A stretch of DNA of 36,973 nucleotides, taken from positions 1-36,973 of the forward strand of contig JANXOJ010000438.1 of the NCBI GenBank assembly GCA_025353625.1, in the 5' to 3' direction. A model generated the notes under the pieces. The model did not search any database. It was not told where the DNA came from and saw nothing but the letters and a program-made list of their open reading frames with translations. This document shows, one piece after another, positions 19,583 through 28,416 of this stretch (its first letter is position 1; the number at the start of each line of letters is the position of its first letter). Made by a program: the position numbers and the translations under genes. This DNA is from Planctomycetota bacterium (GTDB taxonomy: Bacteria; Planctomycetota; Planctomycetia; Pirellulales; Thermoguttaceae).

Positions 19583-22500
19583 CTACTGCCGACTCCGCAG
19601 TCCGGGCAATTGAACGAGGTGGGAATACATGGACGGCGGCAGAAGAACGTCGCCGATCGAGGCCCGATGCCGGCCCCAATTCAAACAGGCGGGCCGCACG
19701 TACTTACCGGAACAAATCTCCGCTGCAATCCGCGACAATAGCTCGCTGAACTGCCCGCCGACGTGTTCGACGGTGAATTGCGCGCGGACGGTTTCCTGAG
19801 CGTCTTGCGACATTTGTGCCAGGCACTTGGGATCGCGCCACCATTGCACGAGCTTGCGTGCCCAATCGTCGTAATCTCGCCCCTCGACCAGGAATCCCGT
19901 CTTGCCGTGCTGCACCAATTCCGGGATACCGCTGTCCATCTCCGCGACCACCGGCACGCATCCGTGGGCCATGGCCTCGACCACCGACAGAGGAAGCCCC
20001 TCGAACTCCGAAAGCAGCACGAAGAAATCGCTCTTACTCAACTCGTCGAAAACTTCCGCCTGCTTCATGCGGCCGCAAAGCTTGATGCGGCCGTCGCGGA
20101 GGTGAGCGTGGGCCTTGGCCAGAAAAACCTCTTCCGTCTTCTCGTGGGGAACGAACCGGCCGATCAACGAGATCGTGTAGTGTACGCCCGTCTTGTCCAA
20201 TCCGGCGGCCAGATCGAGTACGTCGAGAATCCGCTTTTGATATTGCACGAGCCGACCGGTATAAATCAATCGCAGACGCCGCGACCGCGAGGGCTTCCTG
20301 GGGACGATCTGCCGCTCCAAGATGCTCGAATTGTGGATGACTTCGGCACGTGCGCCGACCGCGGGATTAAGCCCGGCAACAACACTTTTGATGTGCCCCG
20401 AGACGCAGACGACCGCATTGCAGTAGGGGCCTAGCCGATACGTTTGCTCGTAGTAGTCGTTGTCGTCCGATTGCGACCAGGCGACGACGCCGACCTTGTC
20501 CGACAGTGCCGGCGCGACGCTGTTCGCGGCGAAGTCGTAAGCCATCAGCATGATGCACGGGCCATTGTTTTCCAAATGGGCGACCAACGACTGCCATAGG
20601 CCCTCCGTGCCCGGAAGCCGCCGGTCCAGGTAGGAATACGGAATCTCCGGGAGGTGTCCCCCGCCGACCGTGGTTTTGGCAATGGTCTCGCGGTCCCGCG
20701 TGAAGAGAATTTCCGCGTTCCAACCTCGGCGAATGAGCTCCTTGCCGATCGCCTCCAAGGCCGAGTTGACTCCGCTAACCCACCAGTCGCAGCAGGGAAT
20801 GAATACCTTGCGCGTGGATGTCGCCTTGCGGGTTTCGGGAACGGTGCAAATCCTTTCCGGTACGCAGCCATCGCGGACCCCCAATTCAAGCAACGAATAG
20901 GCGTAGCCATGTACGTTTTCTTCCGCATAGGGAAGCAAGGACGAATTGGTCGGATACTTGCCCAGCGTTCGCGCGGCTGCATGAAAGGAGTCGCTCGAAT
21001 TAAATACCACGCGCGCCGAGCGGGGCAACGATGCTTCCAAGACCGCCTTCGGGCTTGCGGCCAGCCGTTCGTCGCAGAGAAGCATGCTCGGTACGCCGAT
21101 AACGTTCAGCGATTCCACGACGCGCGGTGTCGATGAAATCGCCGTGAACGGCCATCGCCCCGCCAGCGTCTTAATGAGCAGGCGCTGCGCCGAATCGCGG
21201 AGCACATCGCAGCGCAACTGATGGTCTTCAAGGACGACATACTTGGCGTTTTGAAGTTCCGCCGATGCGACGTTGCGCAATCTTAGGAAAACGATGGGGC
21301 AGCTTACGTGGTAGGTTGACGACAGAGCCTCGGAAATCCGCACGGCTCGCATCGCTTCCTCGCGACGCTCCCCATCGGCAAAGAAAATCGTCGTCCCGCT
21401 TTGCCATTGGCCTCGCTCAATTCTTGGAAACGGCCCACCCGCTAGACTCTCGACGAGCTCCTTGTGCAAATGGGAAACGAAGCGACCTTCCACGAACCCG
21501 AACGCAAGGTAGTGGGCCAGTGGATTGAGCGCCCCACGTTCGATGTCGGGATAGGTGTCGAAGTAATACTCGCTTCTGAACAAAGGATTGGGCTGGCAGG
21601 CGAGTCGTTGTCCCACATTGGTAATATAATGTACCAGGGCGTTGATGCCAGCCGCACGAAGTCCGGGCGACTGGTTGTAGTAATACTCGGTATCGAAAAG
21701 CGGGTTCGGATCCTGCTGGCCGCGAACACCGTGTACGACAAAGTGCAGCAACGGATTGATCCCGGCCACTTCCACCCCCAAATACCGTCGCGAATAATAG
21801 GCCGGATCGAAAAGCGGGTGCGGGTAATAACCCTGCCGGTAGCCGGCTTGCAGATAGTGGATCAGGGCCTCATTGACCGAGGGGAACTCGCCCGCTTGCT
21901 GCGCGTAGTGCCAGCCGTCGAAAAGCGTGAAGAGGTCGGAAACGTACTGCGGCTCAACCAGTTCTTCGATGCCGCGCACCGGACGTGCCGATCCGTTGAG
22001 CAAGTGGCCGCTTATCGGCTGCCGCGGTGTTTCCGCCTCGACTTCATCCGAACGGATCAATCCCCGCAACGAAAGCGGCTTGGCATTTTGCTTACGCGGT
22101 TCGCCGGATAGGGCGTAAATCAGACAGCTATCGTCGTCGCGTGCAATCAGAGCATAGTTGCTCTCTAAGTGCGCTCGAAACTTACTGTAGTGATCGAGCC
22201 ACCAAAACGAGTGCTGCGGAAAGACGAGGTATTCGGCTCCCTGCCGCCGCAACGATTCAAGGTGTCCAATGGCGGCGTCGCAGTCACCCGGATAATAGCC
22301 GGTATAGGAACCATCTTCGCTTCTGGGGAAATGCCAAGTGGTTCGTCCTTCCAACTCCAGAATTGTCGGATCGCCCTTGCTAACGATCGCCACCACCGCC
22401 CCCGAGGCGATCGACTTACCAACGACGCGCTGGAAACGGCGTGCGAATTCCAAGTAGGCGACTTCCGGGTCGATCGGCGGAGGTTCGTCGGCGATGCCAT

Positions 22501-22642
22501 CGTCCGCGTAGCAACCGCCGTCCATTGCCAAAAGACTAACGCCGGTAAGGGGTTTGAGTTGCAATCTCCTACGCTTGGTAGGCGGCTTGGCATGGCTTCC
22601 CCGAACCCGGCGAGCGGGTGTGGATTTGCGACTCACAACCAT
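19583..22642 (-). CDS. Multidomain GT4-family glycosyltransferase with N-terminal domain and NPL-H/YY repeats
   Basis: ORF to 22681; start MVVSRKSTPARR at 22642 preferred. C-terminal GT4 features RLRLIYTGRLVQYQKRILDVLDLA, ISLIGRFVP, IKLCGRMKQAEVFDELSKSDFFVLLSEFEGLPLSVVEAMAHGCVPVVAEMDSGIPELVQHGKTGFLV; central repeats of the form GINPLLHFVVHGVRGQQDPNPLFDTEYYYNQSPGL. Confidence 0.88.
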   Translation of the reverse strand: MVVSRKSTPARRVRGSHAKPPTKRRRLQLKPLTGVSLLAMDGGCYADDGIADEPPPIDPEVAYLEFARRFQRVVGKSIASGAVVAIVSKGDPTILELEGRTTWHFPRSEDGSYTGYYPGDCDAAIGHLESLRRQGAEYLVFPQHSFWWLDHYSKFRAHLESNYALIARDDDSCLIYALSGEPRKQNAKPLSLRGLIRSDEVEAETPRQPISGHLLNGSARPVRGIEELVEPQYVSDLFTLFDGWHYAQQAGEFPSVNEALIHYLQAGYRQGYYPHPLFDPAYYSRRYLGVEVAGINPLLHFVVHGVRGQQDPNPLFDTEYYYNQSPGLRAAGINALVHYITNVGQRLACQPNPLFRSEYYFDTYPDIERGALNPLAHYLAFGFVEGRFVSHLHKELVESLAGGPFPRIERGQWQSGTTIFFADGERREEAMRAVRISEALSSTYHVSCPIVFLRLRNVASAELQNAKYVVLEDHQLRCDVLRDSAQRLLIKTLAGRWPFTAISSTPRVVESLNVIGVPSMLLCDERLAASPKAVLEASLPRSARVVFNSSDSFHAAARTLGKYPTNSSLLPYAEENVHGYAYSLLELGVRDGCVPERICTVPETRKATSTRKVFIPCCDWWVSGVNSALEAIGKELIRRGWNAEILFTRDRETIAKTTVGGGHLPEIPYSYLDRRLPGTEGLWQSLVAHLENNGPCIMLMAYDFAANSVAPALSDKVGVVAWSQSDDNDYYEQTYRLGPYCNAVVCVSGHIKSVVAGLNPAVGARAEVIHNSSILERQIVPRKPSRSRRLRLIYTGRLVQYQKRILDVLDLAAGLDKTGVHYTISLIGRFVPHEKTEEVFLAKAHAHLRDGRIKLCGRMKQAEVFDELSKSDFFVLLSEFEGLPLSVVEAMAHGCVPVVAEMDSGIPELVQHGKTGFLVEGRDYDDWARKLVQWWRDPKCLAQMSQDAQETVRAQFTVEHVGGQFSELLSRIAAEICSGKYVRPACLNWGRHRASIGDVLLPPSMYSHLVQLPGLRSRQ

Positions 22643-22895
22643 GCATAATTCCTTGAAATCCAGTCCGACCAGGAGCATCACTGCGGACGACTACCGATCG
22701 CGGTTTAGAAATGAGAAGTTCTAAACGAGTTCACCCAGTGCAAAGTATCATTTCCAACCGAGAAAAGTATAAATTGACGACCCCATCACCTTCCAGAGGC
22801 GTCGCGCAAACGGCGCGTTTGAGAATCTATCCTAACTCGCCTACATCGCGTTGTCTACTTTTCGATATGCCTTGCTCGATGCGCCGTGCTATCCG

Positions 22896-23696
22896 TTAAA
22901 CGTCAACCAGAGCGTGTGAAACCAACGCGGCGAGCTCTTCGTGCAATTCTTTTCCGGCGGAGGCGAGAAAACGCCCCGATCCGAAAACGACATCCCCACC
23001 TTCGGCTGACGTAACAACCCCCCCAGCCTCTTGAACGAGCAGAAGCCCCGCGGCGATATCCCAGATTTTGGTTGAAAAACCCCAGTTGACATCGAATCTC
23101 CCTGCCGCCAGATCGCACAGATTGAGCGCGGCTGATCCGGTTCTGCGTACGCCCTGACAGCGGAAGATTGCCTTGTTGAAAACGAGCAAATCGGGCGAGT
23201 CAGGTTGAACTTGGGCCGGGAAGCCACTTGCGGCCAGGGCGTCGGAAAGTCTTGCCACGCTGCTAGTTTGTATTGCGCGGCCGTTCAAGAAGGCCCCGCG
23301 ACCCTTTGCCGCAGTGAAGCACTCTTGAAGCGAAGGATCAAATACGGCCCCCACGATGACCTGGCCCCGATGTTCTAGGGCCAGCGAAACGGCATAATGC
23401 GGCACGCCATGCACGAAATTGGTCGTTCCGTCGAGCGGATCGACAATCCAGCGGTAGTCGGTTTTGCTCGGCGTACTACCGGCTTGAGGGTCTTCTTCAC
23501 CCAAGAGCGAATGGTCGGGAAAAGCTCCAAGAACGGTCGCACGCACAATTTCTTGCGCGGCAAAATCGGCCTCCGTCACGAGGTCGGCCGGGCCCTTGTG
23601 CTGAACGTGGATCCGTCCCAGCCAACTCTGGATCGTGGCCCCCGCCGCACGCACGGCCTTCTCACAAATCGACGAAAACTCAGGTAGTTGGTCCAT
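22896..23696 (-). CDS. suhB: Inositol-1-monophosphatase family protein
   Basis: 266 aa; DLVTEADFAAQEIV, LLGEED, WIVDPLDGTTNFVHGVPHYAVSLAL, NLCDLAAGRFDVNWGFSTKIWDIAAGLLLVQEAGG. Confidence 0.9.
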   Translation of the reverse strand: MDQLPEFSSICEKAVRAAGATIQSWLGRIHVQHKGPADLVTEADFAAQEIVRATVLGAFPDHSLLGEEDPQAGSTPSKTDYRWIVDPLDGTTNFVHGVPHYAVSLALEHRGQVIVGAVFDPSLQECFTAAKGRGAFLNGRAIQTSSVARLSDALAASGFPAQVQPDSPDLLVFNKAIFRCQGVRRTGSAALNLCDLAAGRFDVNWGFSTKIWDIAAGLLLVQEAGGVVTSAEGGDVVFGSGRFLASAGKELHEELAALVSHALVDV

Positions 23697-23833
23697 AGTT
23701 GCTAAATTATCGATGAAAGGATCTCGACGGCCAGGTCGGGCGCGAGGCTGCGACTTGAAGTTCAGCGATAGTAGCCGTGAGACCTTCTTTCCTCAAGGTA
23801 AAGGGAACTTCATTTCACTGCATTCTATTTGTT

Positions 23834-24859
23834 TCACGTCGGTCGATCAACTGGTATCGGTCCCCTCCCCGGCTTCCCTCCCCGCAACTTCACCAAGAGG
23901 TTTTCCATGTCCGGCGGCATGGGCGTTTTGAAGAGCAACTCTTGCCCGGTGATGGGATGCTTGAAGCCCAATTCGGCGGCGTGGAGGGCTTGTCGCTGGG
24001 CACCGCTGCGGTCGACGATCGGCTTTTTGAAGAGCGGCTGGTTGTAGACCTTTTCGCCGCACAGAGGATGGCCCGCCTCGGCAAGGTGAATGCGAATCTG
24101 ATGCGTGCGGCCGGTTTCCAAACGGCACTCAACGAGCGTGTAGCCGTCAAGGTTCTCTAATGGCCGCACGTGGGTGACGGCCCGTTGGCCGACATTGGGA
24201 AGCTTCGTACTGCCGCGACGGCGGTCGCCCCGGTCGCGAACGAGATGCGACTCAAACGTTCTTGCCTCCACGCGGCCTTGGGCAATTGCGTGATAGGCCC
24301 TGTGCATCGCATGTGCGCCAAACATCCGCACGAGTAAGCGTTCTGCTTCGACGCTGCATGCCAACACCATGACCCCGCTGGTATCGCGATCGAGCCGATG
24401 GACCAACCGCACGCGCGGCGGGCGATCCGACTTGCCCGCCTTTTTCTGTTTGCCGAAGCGCCGCAAAAGAATCTGCATCACGATCTCGTCGATCGTCGGC
24501 TGGCGTTGCTTGCGGCGCGAGGGCCACTGGCGTTCTTCGGCGTGTCGTTCGCTCGTCACCCCGGCCGGTTTCTCGACGATAATCAAGTGTGCATCTCGAT
24601 AGAGAATCTTGATATCGTCCGGTTGCGGCGGGGCGATACGCGGTTCGTCCCAAACCTTGACGACATCGCCCGCTAGCAGCTTGCGGCCATCGTCGAGAAC
24701 CAGATTGCCGTTGATCTGCACGCGGCGCGTTTCGACGAGACGCCGCACGGCCGACCACGCTTCACCGGGAAGCAACTTCCGCAGCGCGGTCACGAGCGTC
24801 AGCCCCGCCTGCTCGGGCGCGATATGATAGTTGCGAAAACCGGTCTCATGCTTGGTCAT
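23834..24859 (-). CDS. RluA-family 23S rRNA pseudouridine synthase
   Basis: 341 aa; S4-like N-terminus (VRRLVETRRVQINGNLV), LIIVEKPAGVTSE, RLVHRLDRDTSGVMVLA, RTHQIRIHLAEAGHPLCGEKVY. Confidence 0.93.
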   Translation of the reverse strand: MTKHETGFRNYHIAPEQAGLTLVTALRKLLPGEAWSAVRRLVETRRVQINGNLVLDDGRKLLAGDVVKVWDEPRIAPPQPDDIKILYRDAHLIIVEKPAGVTSERHAEERQWPSRRKQRQPTIDEIVMQILLRRFGKQKKAGKSDRPPRVRLVHRLDRDTSGVMVLACSVEAERLLVRMFGAHAMHRAYHAIAQGRVEARTFESHLVRDRGDRRRGSTKLPNVGQRAVTHVRPLENLDGYTLVECRLETGRTHQIRIHLAEAGHPLCGEKVYNQPLFKKPIVDRSGAQRQALHAAELGFKHPITGQELLFKTPMPPDMENLLVKLRGGKPGRGPIPVDRPT

Positions 24860-24885
24860 AAGTATTCACCGCGCTGAGCGAGAGC

Positions 24886-26079
24886 TCAACTTCTTCCCAC
24901 GAACCAGCCCATCGTCTGCCAGCCTGCCGGGAACTTCAGGCTCGATTTCGCCGCCGTCTCATCGTCGTAGCGATCGAAACCATCGGGTTGAATGCCCGTG
25001 CCGGCCATCGCCACGGGAACGTCGCCGTGGCTGTGCGTCTTCGTACGCAGCGGCGTGGGATGGTCGGGCGAGATCATGATTCGCCATTCACAATGGCACC
25101 GCAGGGCATCGAAGACTGGGCCGACGATATGCCGATCGATCTGTTCCAGGGCCTCGATCTTGGCCTCGACGCGGCCTTCGTGGGAGGCTTCGTCGGTCGC
25201 CTCCACGTGGACGCAAACCAAGTCGTTATCCTTCAATGCCTCAATCGCATAACGGCCCTTCGCGGCGTAGTCGGTATCGAGGTAGCCGGTTGCTCCGGGC
25301 ACGTCGATTCGCTTCCAACCGATCAGTTTCGCCAAGCCGCGCAGCAGATCGACCGCCGTAATCATCGCGCCGCGAATTCCATGCATCTCTTCAAAGGGCT
25401 TTAAGCTCGGCGCACTGCCCTGCCCCCAAAGCCAGACATTTGTGACGGGTTTTTTACCCGCTTTGCGACGAGCAACGTTCACCGGATGCTCCGCAAGCAG
25501 GAGGTGACTTTTGCCCATCAACTCGGTAAGCAGTTTGCTGCCGGGACCGCGCGGATAGCTTTCCAAAATATATTGGTCCGTCAGGTCGTGCGGGGGAATC
25601 GTGCGAGTATCGCGCGAAAAGACGCCCCCTTGGACGAGCAGTAAATTGCGGTAACTGACGCCGGCGTGGAATCGCAACTGTTCGTTGCCGAGTTTCTCTT
25701 GCAAGGTGGCCAGTACGGCCGCAGCTTCTTCCGTCGAGATATGGTCTGCCGTGAAGTCGCGCATGATCTGGTCTTCCACCGTGACCATGTTGCAGCGAAC
25801 GGCCCAGTCGCCAGCTCCCAGGGCGATCCCCTGCGCGGCCGCTTCCAGCGGCGCACGGCCCGTATAGTACAGCTTCGGATCGTAACCGAGGAGGCTCAAG
25901 TTGGCCGTATCGGATCCGGCTGGAAGCGAGATCGGCGTATGGTTGGCCGATGCGACAACACCGGCAGCGGCAATAGCATCCATCGACGGCACGTTGGCCG
26001 CCGCTAGAGGCGTCTTTCCGTGCAGAGAGACTTGGGGTTCGTCCGCACAACCGTCGGGAATGACAATGACGTATTTCAC
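24886..26079 (-). CDS. ApgM-type alkaline-phosphatase-superfamily protein (cofactor-independent phosphoglycerate mutase / proposed homoserine kinase)
   Basis: 397 aa, GTG start; MKYVIVIPDGCADEPQVSLHGKTPLAAANVPSMDAIAAAG, SDTANLSLLGYDPKLYYTGRAPLEAAAQGI, VHVEATDEASHEG, ISPDHPTPLRTKTHSHGDVPVAMAG. Adjacent to homoserine dehydrogenase. Confidence 0.88.
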   Translation of the reverse strand: MKYVIVIPDGCADEPQVSLHGKTPLAAANVPSMDAIAAAGVVASANHTPISLPAGSDTANLSLLGYDPKLYYTGRAPLEAAAQGIALGAGDWAVRCNMVTVEDQIMRDFTADHISTEEAAAVLATLQEKLGNEQLRFHAGVSYRNLLLVQGGVFSRDTRTIPPHDLTDQYILESYPRGPGSKLLTELMGKSHLLLAEHPVNVARRKAGKKPVTNVWLWGQGSAPSLKPFEEMHGIRGAMITAVDLLRGLAKLIGWKRIDVPGATGYLDTDYAAKGRYAIEALKDNDLVCVHVEATDEASHEGRVEAKIEALEQIDRHIVGPVFDALRCHCEWRIMISPDHPTPLRTKTHSHGDVPVAMAGTGIQPDGFDRYDDETAAKSSLKFPAGWQTMGWFVGRS

Positions 26080-26091
26080 GGGGTCGGATCA

Positions 26092-26140
26092 GAAGGGACA
26101 GGGTTCAAAAGGGACGGGGTTCAGATGGGAAGGGGTTCAG
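26092..26140. repeat. Three imperfect ~16-bp direct repeats
   Basis: aagggacagggttca / aagggacggggttca / atgggaaggggttcag in tandem, directly upstream of the apgM-like gene. Confidence 0.6.
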
Positions 26141-26237
26141 GTCATTTACACCCCTCTCCCGCGACTGCGAACGGCGACCATGCGAACGTGGCATTCGGTG
26201 CGTGGGGCAGGGGGGTGAGGGCATAGTGGGTCGGGAA

Positions 26238-27545
26238 TTAGTCCCTTACTCGCATTCGCACCGTTCCCGGATGCACGGCCGCAAGACGATTGATGGCGTC
26301 CGTTGCTTCGCGGATCGCGCCTTCCGAGGTTGTATGCGTCATGATGGCCAGTGGCACGGTGCCGCCGGCTTCCGCCGCCGACTCATGTTGAATCACCGAC
26401 GATATCGATATCTTTTGCTTGCCGAGGATGCCGGTGATCTCGGCCATCACGCCGGGCCGATCCGCCACATTGAATCGCAAGTAGAACCGCCCCGGCACGC
26501 TGCTTGGATCGCGCAAACTAACCGGTGCCTCGCGTGCGTCGGACCAAAGCTGCAAGGTGTTGAATGTAATTGCGGTGCGACCCAACAGCGTATCGATCAA
26601 ATCGGCCACGCAGGCGGAGGCGGTAGGCATCTGACCCGCTCCCAAACCGTGCAGAAAAACTCGGCCCACCGCGTCGCCGACAATCCGCATGGCATTGAAC
26701 GCTCCGTGGACTTGCGCCAACGTCGAACGCTGCCGCACCAAGGTTGGCGCAACGTGCAACTGCAAGCCTTCCGCAACCAATTCGGCCACCGCCAGAAGTT
26801 TAATGCAATAACCCAACTCGCGGGCAAATCGCATCTCCGCCACATCGACCGTATCGATGCCGATCCGAGGAATCTGTTTCCAATCGACTCGGGCACCAAA
26901 CGCCAAATGTGCCAAGATCGCCAACTTCTGGGCTGCATCGCTGCCGTTGACGTCCATCGCCGGATTGGCTTCCGCGTAGCCCAGTTTTTGGGCCTCGGCC
27001 AAAGCGTCGGCGTAGCTTTTGCCTTGCTCTTCCATCTGCGTGAGGATGAAATTGCTCGTACCGTTTAAGATTCCGTGAATCGACTGAATCTGATTCGCCA
27101 CCAACGATTGATTGATCGCCGCGATAATCGGAATCCCGCCGCCGACTGCCGCTTCAAAGGCAATCGTTCGCCCCATTTTGCGTGCGCAGTCGAAAAGCTC
27201 AGGCCCGTGTTCGGCGATTACGGCCTTGTTCGCGGTAATCACGTTCTTGCCGCTTTGCAACACGCGGAGCATGATCGACCGATCCGGCTCCAATCCGCCA
27301 ATCAACTGGACGACGGCTTCAATTTCCGGATCGTCGATCACGGCGGAAACGTCGGTCGTCAGAATTCCCGGCGGTACGGCCACATTGCGAGCTCTCTGAA
27401 TATCCGGATCGACGATTTTCACCAAGTCCACACGGCGGCCGGTCTGACGGGAAATGCGGTCTTTGTGCTCCAGTAGCAGACGTGCGACCCCGGAACCGAT
27501 GGTTCCGAAGCCGATAATGGCAACTTTAGCGGTAGACTTTGTCAT
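26238..27545 (-). CDS. hom: Homoserine dehydrogenase with C-terminal ACT domain
   Basis: 435 aa; VAIIGFGTIGSGVARLLLE, QLIGGLEPDRSIMLRVLQSGKNVITANKAVIAEHG, EAAVGGGIPIIAAINQSLVANQIQSIHGILNGTSNFILTQM; C-terminal ACT-like RFNVADRPGVMAEITGILGKQKISISSVIQHE. Confidence 0.95.
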   Translation of the reverse strand: MTKSTAKVAIIGFGTIGSGVARLLLEHKDRISRQTGRRVDLVKIVDPDIQRARNVAVPPGILTTDVSAVIDDPEIEAVVQLIGGLEPDRSIMLRVLQSGKNVITANKAVIAEHGPELFDCARKMGRTIAFEAAVGGGIPIIAAINQSLVANQIQSIHGILNGTSNFILTQMEEQGKSYADALAEAQKLGYAEANPAMDVNGSDAAQKLAILAHLAFGARVDWKQIPRIGIDTVDVAEMRFARELGYCIKLLAVAELVAEGLQLHVAPTLVRQRSTLAQVHGAFNAMRIVGDAVGRVFLHGLGAGQMPTASACVADLIDTLLGRTAITFNTLQLWSDAREAPVSLRDPSSVPGRFYLRFNVADRPGVMAEITGILGKQKISISSVIQHESAAEAGGTVPLAIMTHTTSEGAIREATDAINRLAAVHPGTVRMRVRD

Positions 27546-27621
27546 AATAGGGTCCAGAGGGAAGGCACTGCTAAACCATATTAAATCGGCAATCGAGATG
27601 CGTCAACCGGTGGGGGGCTGC

Positions 27622-27659
27622 CCCCTCTTATTGGCTGGCACCCCTCTTATTGGCCGGTG
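27622..27659. repeat. Tandem direct duplication, 2 x 19 bp
   Basis: cccctcttattggctggca followed immediately by cccctcttattggccggtg (16/19 identical). Confidence 0.6.
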
Positions 27660-27787
27660 CCAGTGCAGCTCTGCCGCTGGAAGCCGAGAATATTCAATTA
27701 GCCTTGGAGTGCTAGCGAGTGTTGGGGCCAAAATTTGATTTCGCGTAGCTGTTTAGCGGGATGAAGTAGCAAGTAAATTGAATTGCC

Positions 27788-27819
27788 AAAAAAAGTCCCC
27801 GCCGCGTTCATCGCGGTGG
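27788..27819 (-). terminator. Intrinsic terminator for the DUF1559-lipoprotein operon
   Basis: Minus strand: CCACCGCG-ATGAA-CGCGGCGG then GGAC and TTTTTTT; 8-bp stem (one G-U), 5-nt loop, 7-T tract, positioned between the lipoprotein gene and hom. Confidence 0.6.
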
Positions 27820-28003
27820 AGCGCAAGGTTGAATAGCTAAAAGACGGCCCTTTGTCCGAGAACGAGACCCCCACCTCGCTTGCCAAGGTTGTTGAGGATG
27901 GTGAGGTTGGTGAATCAGATTGACCGGCTTCCCTAGCCGAAAAGCCTGATTCAGCGTCCAGGGAATAGCCCGCAATCGAGTCATCGTGCGAGTCAAGATA
28001 CGG

Positions 28004-28405
28004 CTAATCCAAGGCAAAGTCGACCGCTTGCCCCGCCGCGACATCGCGGGTGAGCGTCGTGGCAGTGTTGTAGCGAGCCGGCAGCGTCTGCACTTCGTCG
28101 TCGACCATCGGGCTGCTGTCGTTGCCTATCTCGGCGCGGCGCTGGCCAACCTTGCGAAAACTGAGAATTTGGACCTTGTATTTGCCCGGCACGATCCGCA
28201 GCCGATACTGCCCACCCTTCACGATGGCACCCGCCGTGGGACCGTGGCCATCGGCCGGCAGGAAGCTCACCGACCCCTTTTCGACGGCCTTCCCCGCCAC
28301 GGTCACGTTGCCGGTAATCTCCGAAAGCTTCGATCCGCAGCCGGCCACAACCGCAAGCAGCAGCAGGCAGAGCGACGAATGCCGGAAAAAACGTTGGAAA
28401 TTCAT
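28004..28405 (-). CDS. Small lipoprotein, carboxypeptidase-regulatory-like/transthyretin-like fold
   Basis: 133 aa; lipobox LLLLAVVAGCGSK; ITGNVTVAGKAVEKGSVSFLPADGHGPTAGAIVKGGQYRLRIVPGKYKVQI; 12 bp downstream of the DUF1559 gene. Confidence 0.8.
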   Translation of the reverse strand: MNFQRFFRHSSLCLLLLAVVAGCGSKLSEITGNVTVAGKAVEKGSVSFLPADGHGPTAGAIVKGGQYRLRIVPGKYKVQILSFRKVGQRRAEIGNDSSPMVDDEVQTLPARYNTATTLTRDVAAGQAVDFALD

Positions 28406-28416
28406 GTGGCGGTTCC

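Noticed and set aside
26092-26140. CRISPR array
   Set aside because: Only three ~16-bp head-to-tail units with no spacers; no cas genes in the window.
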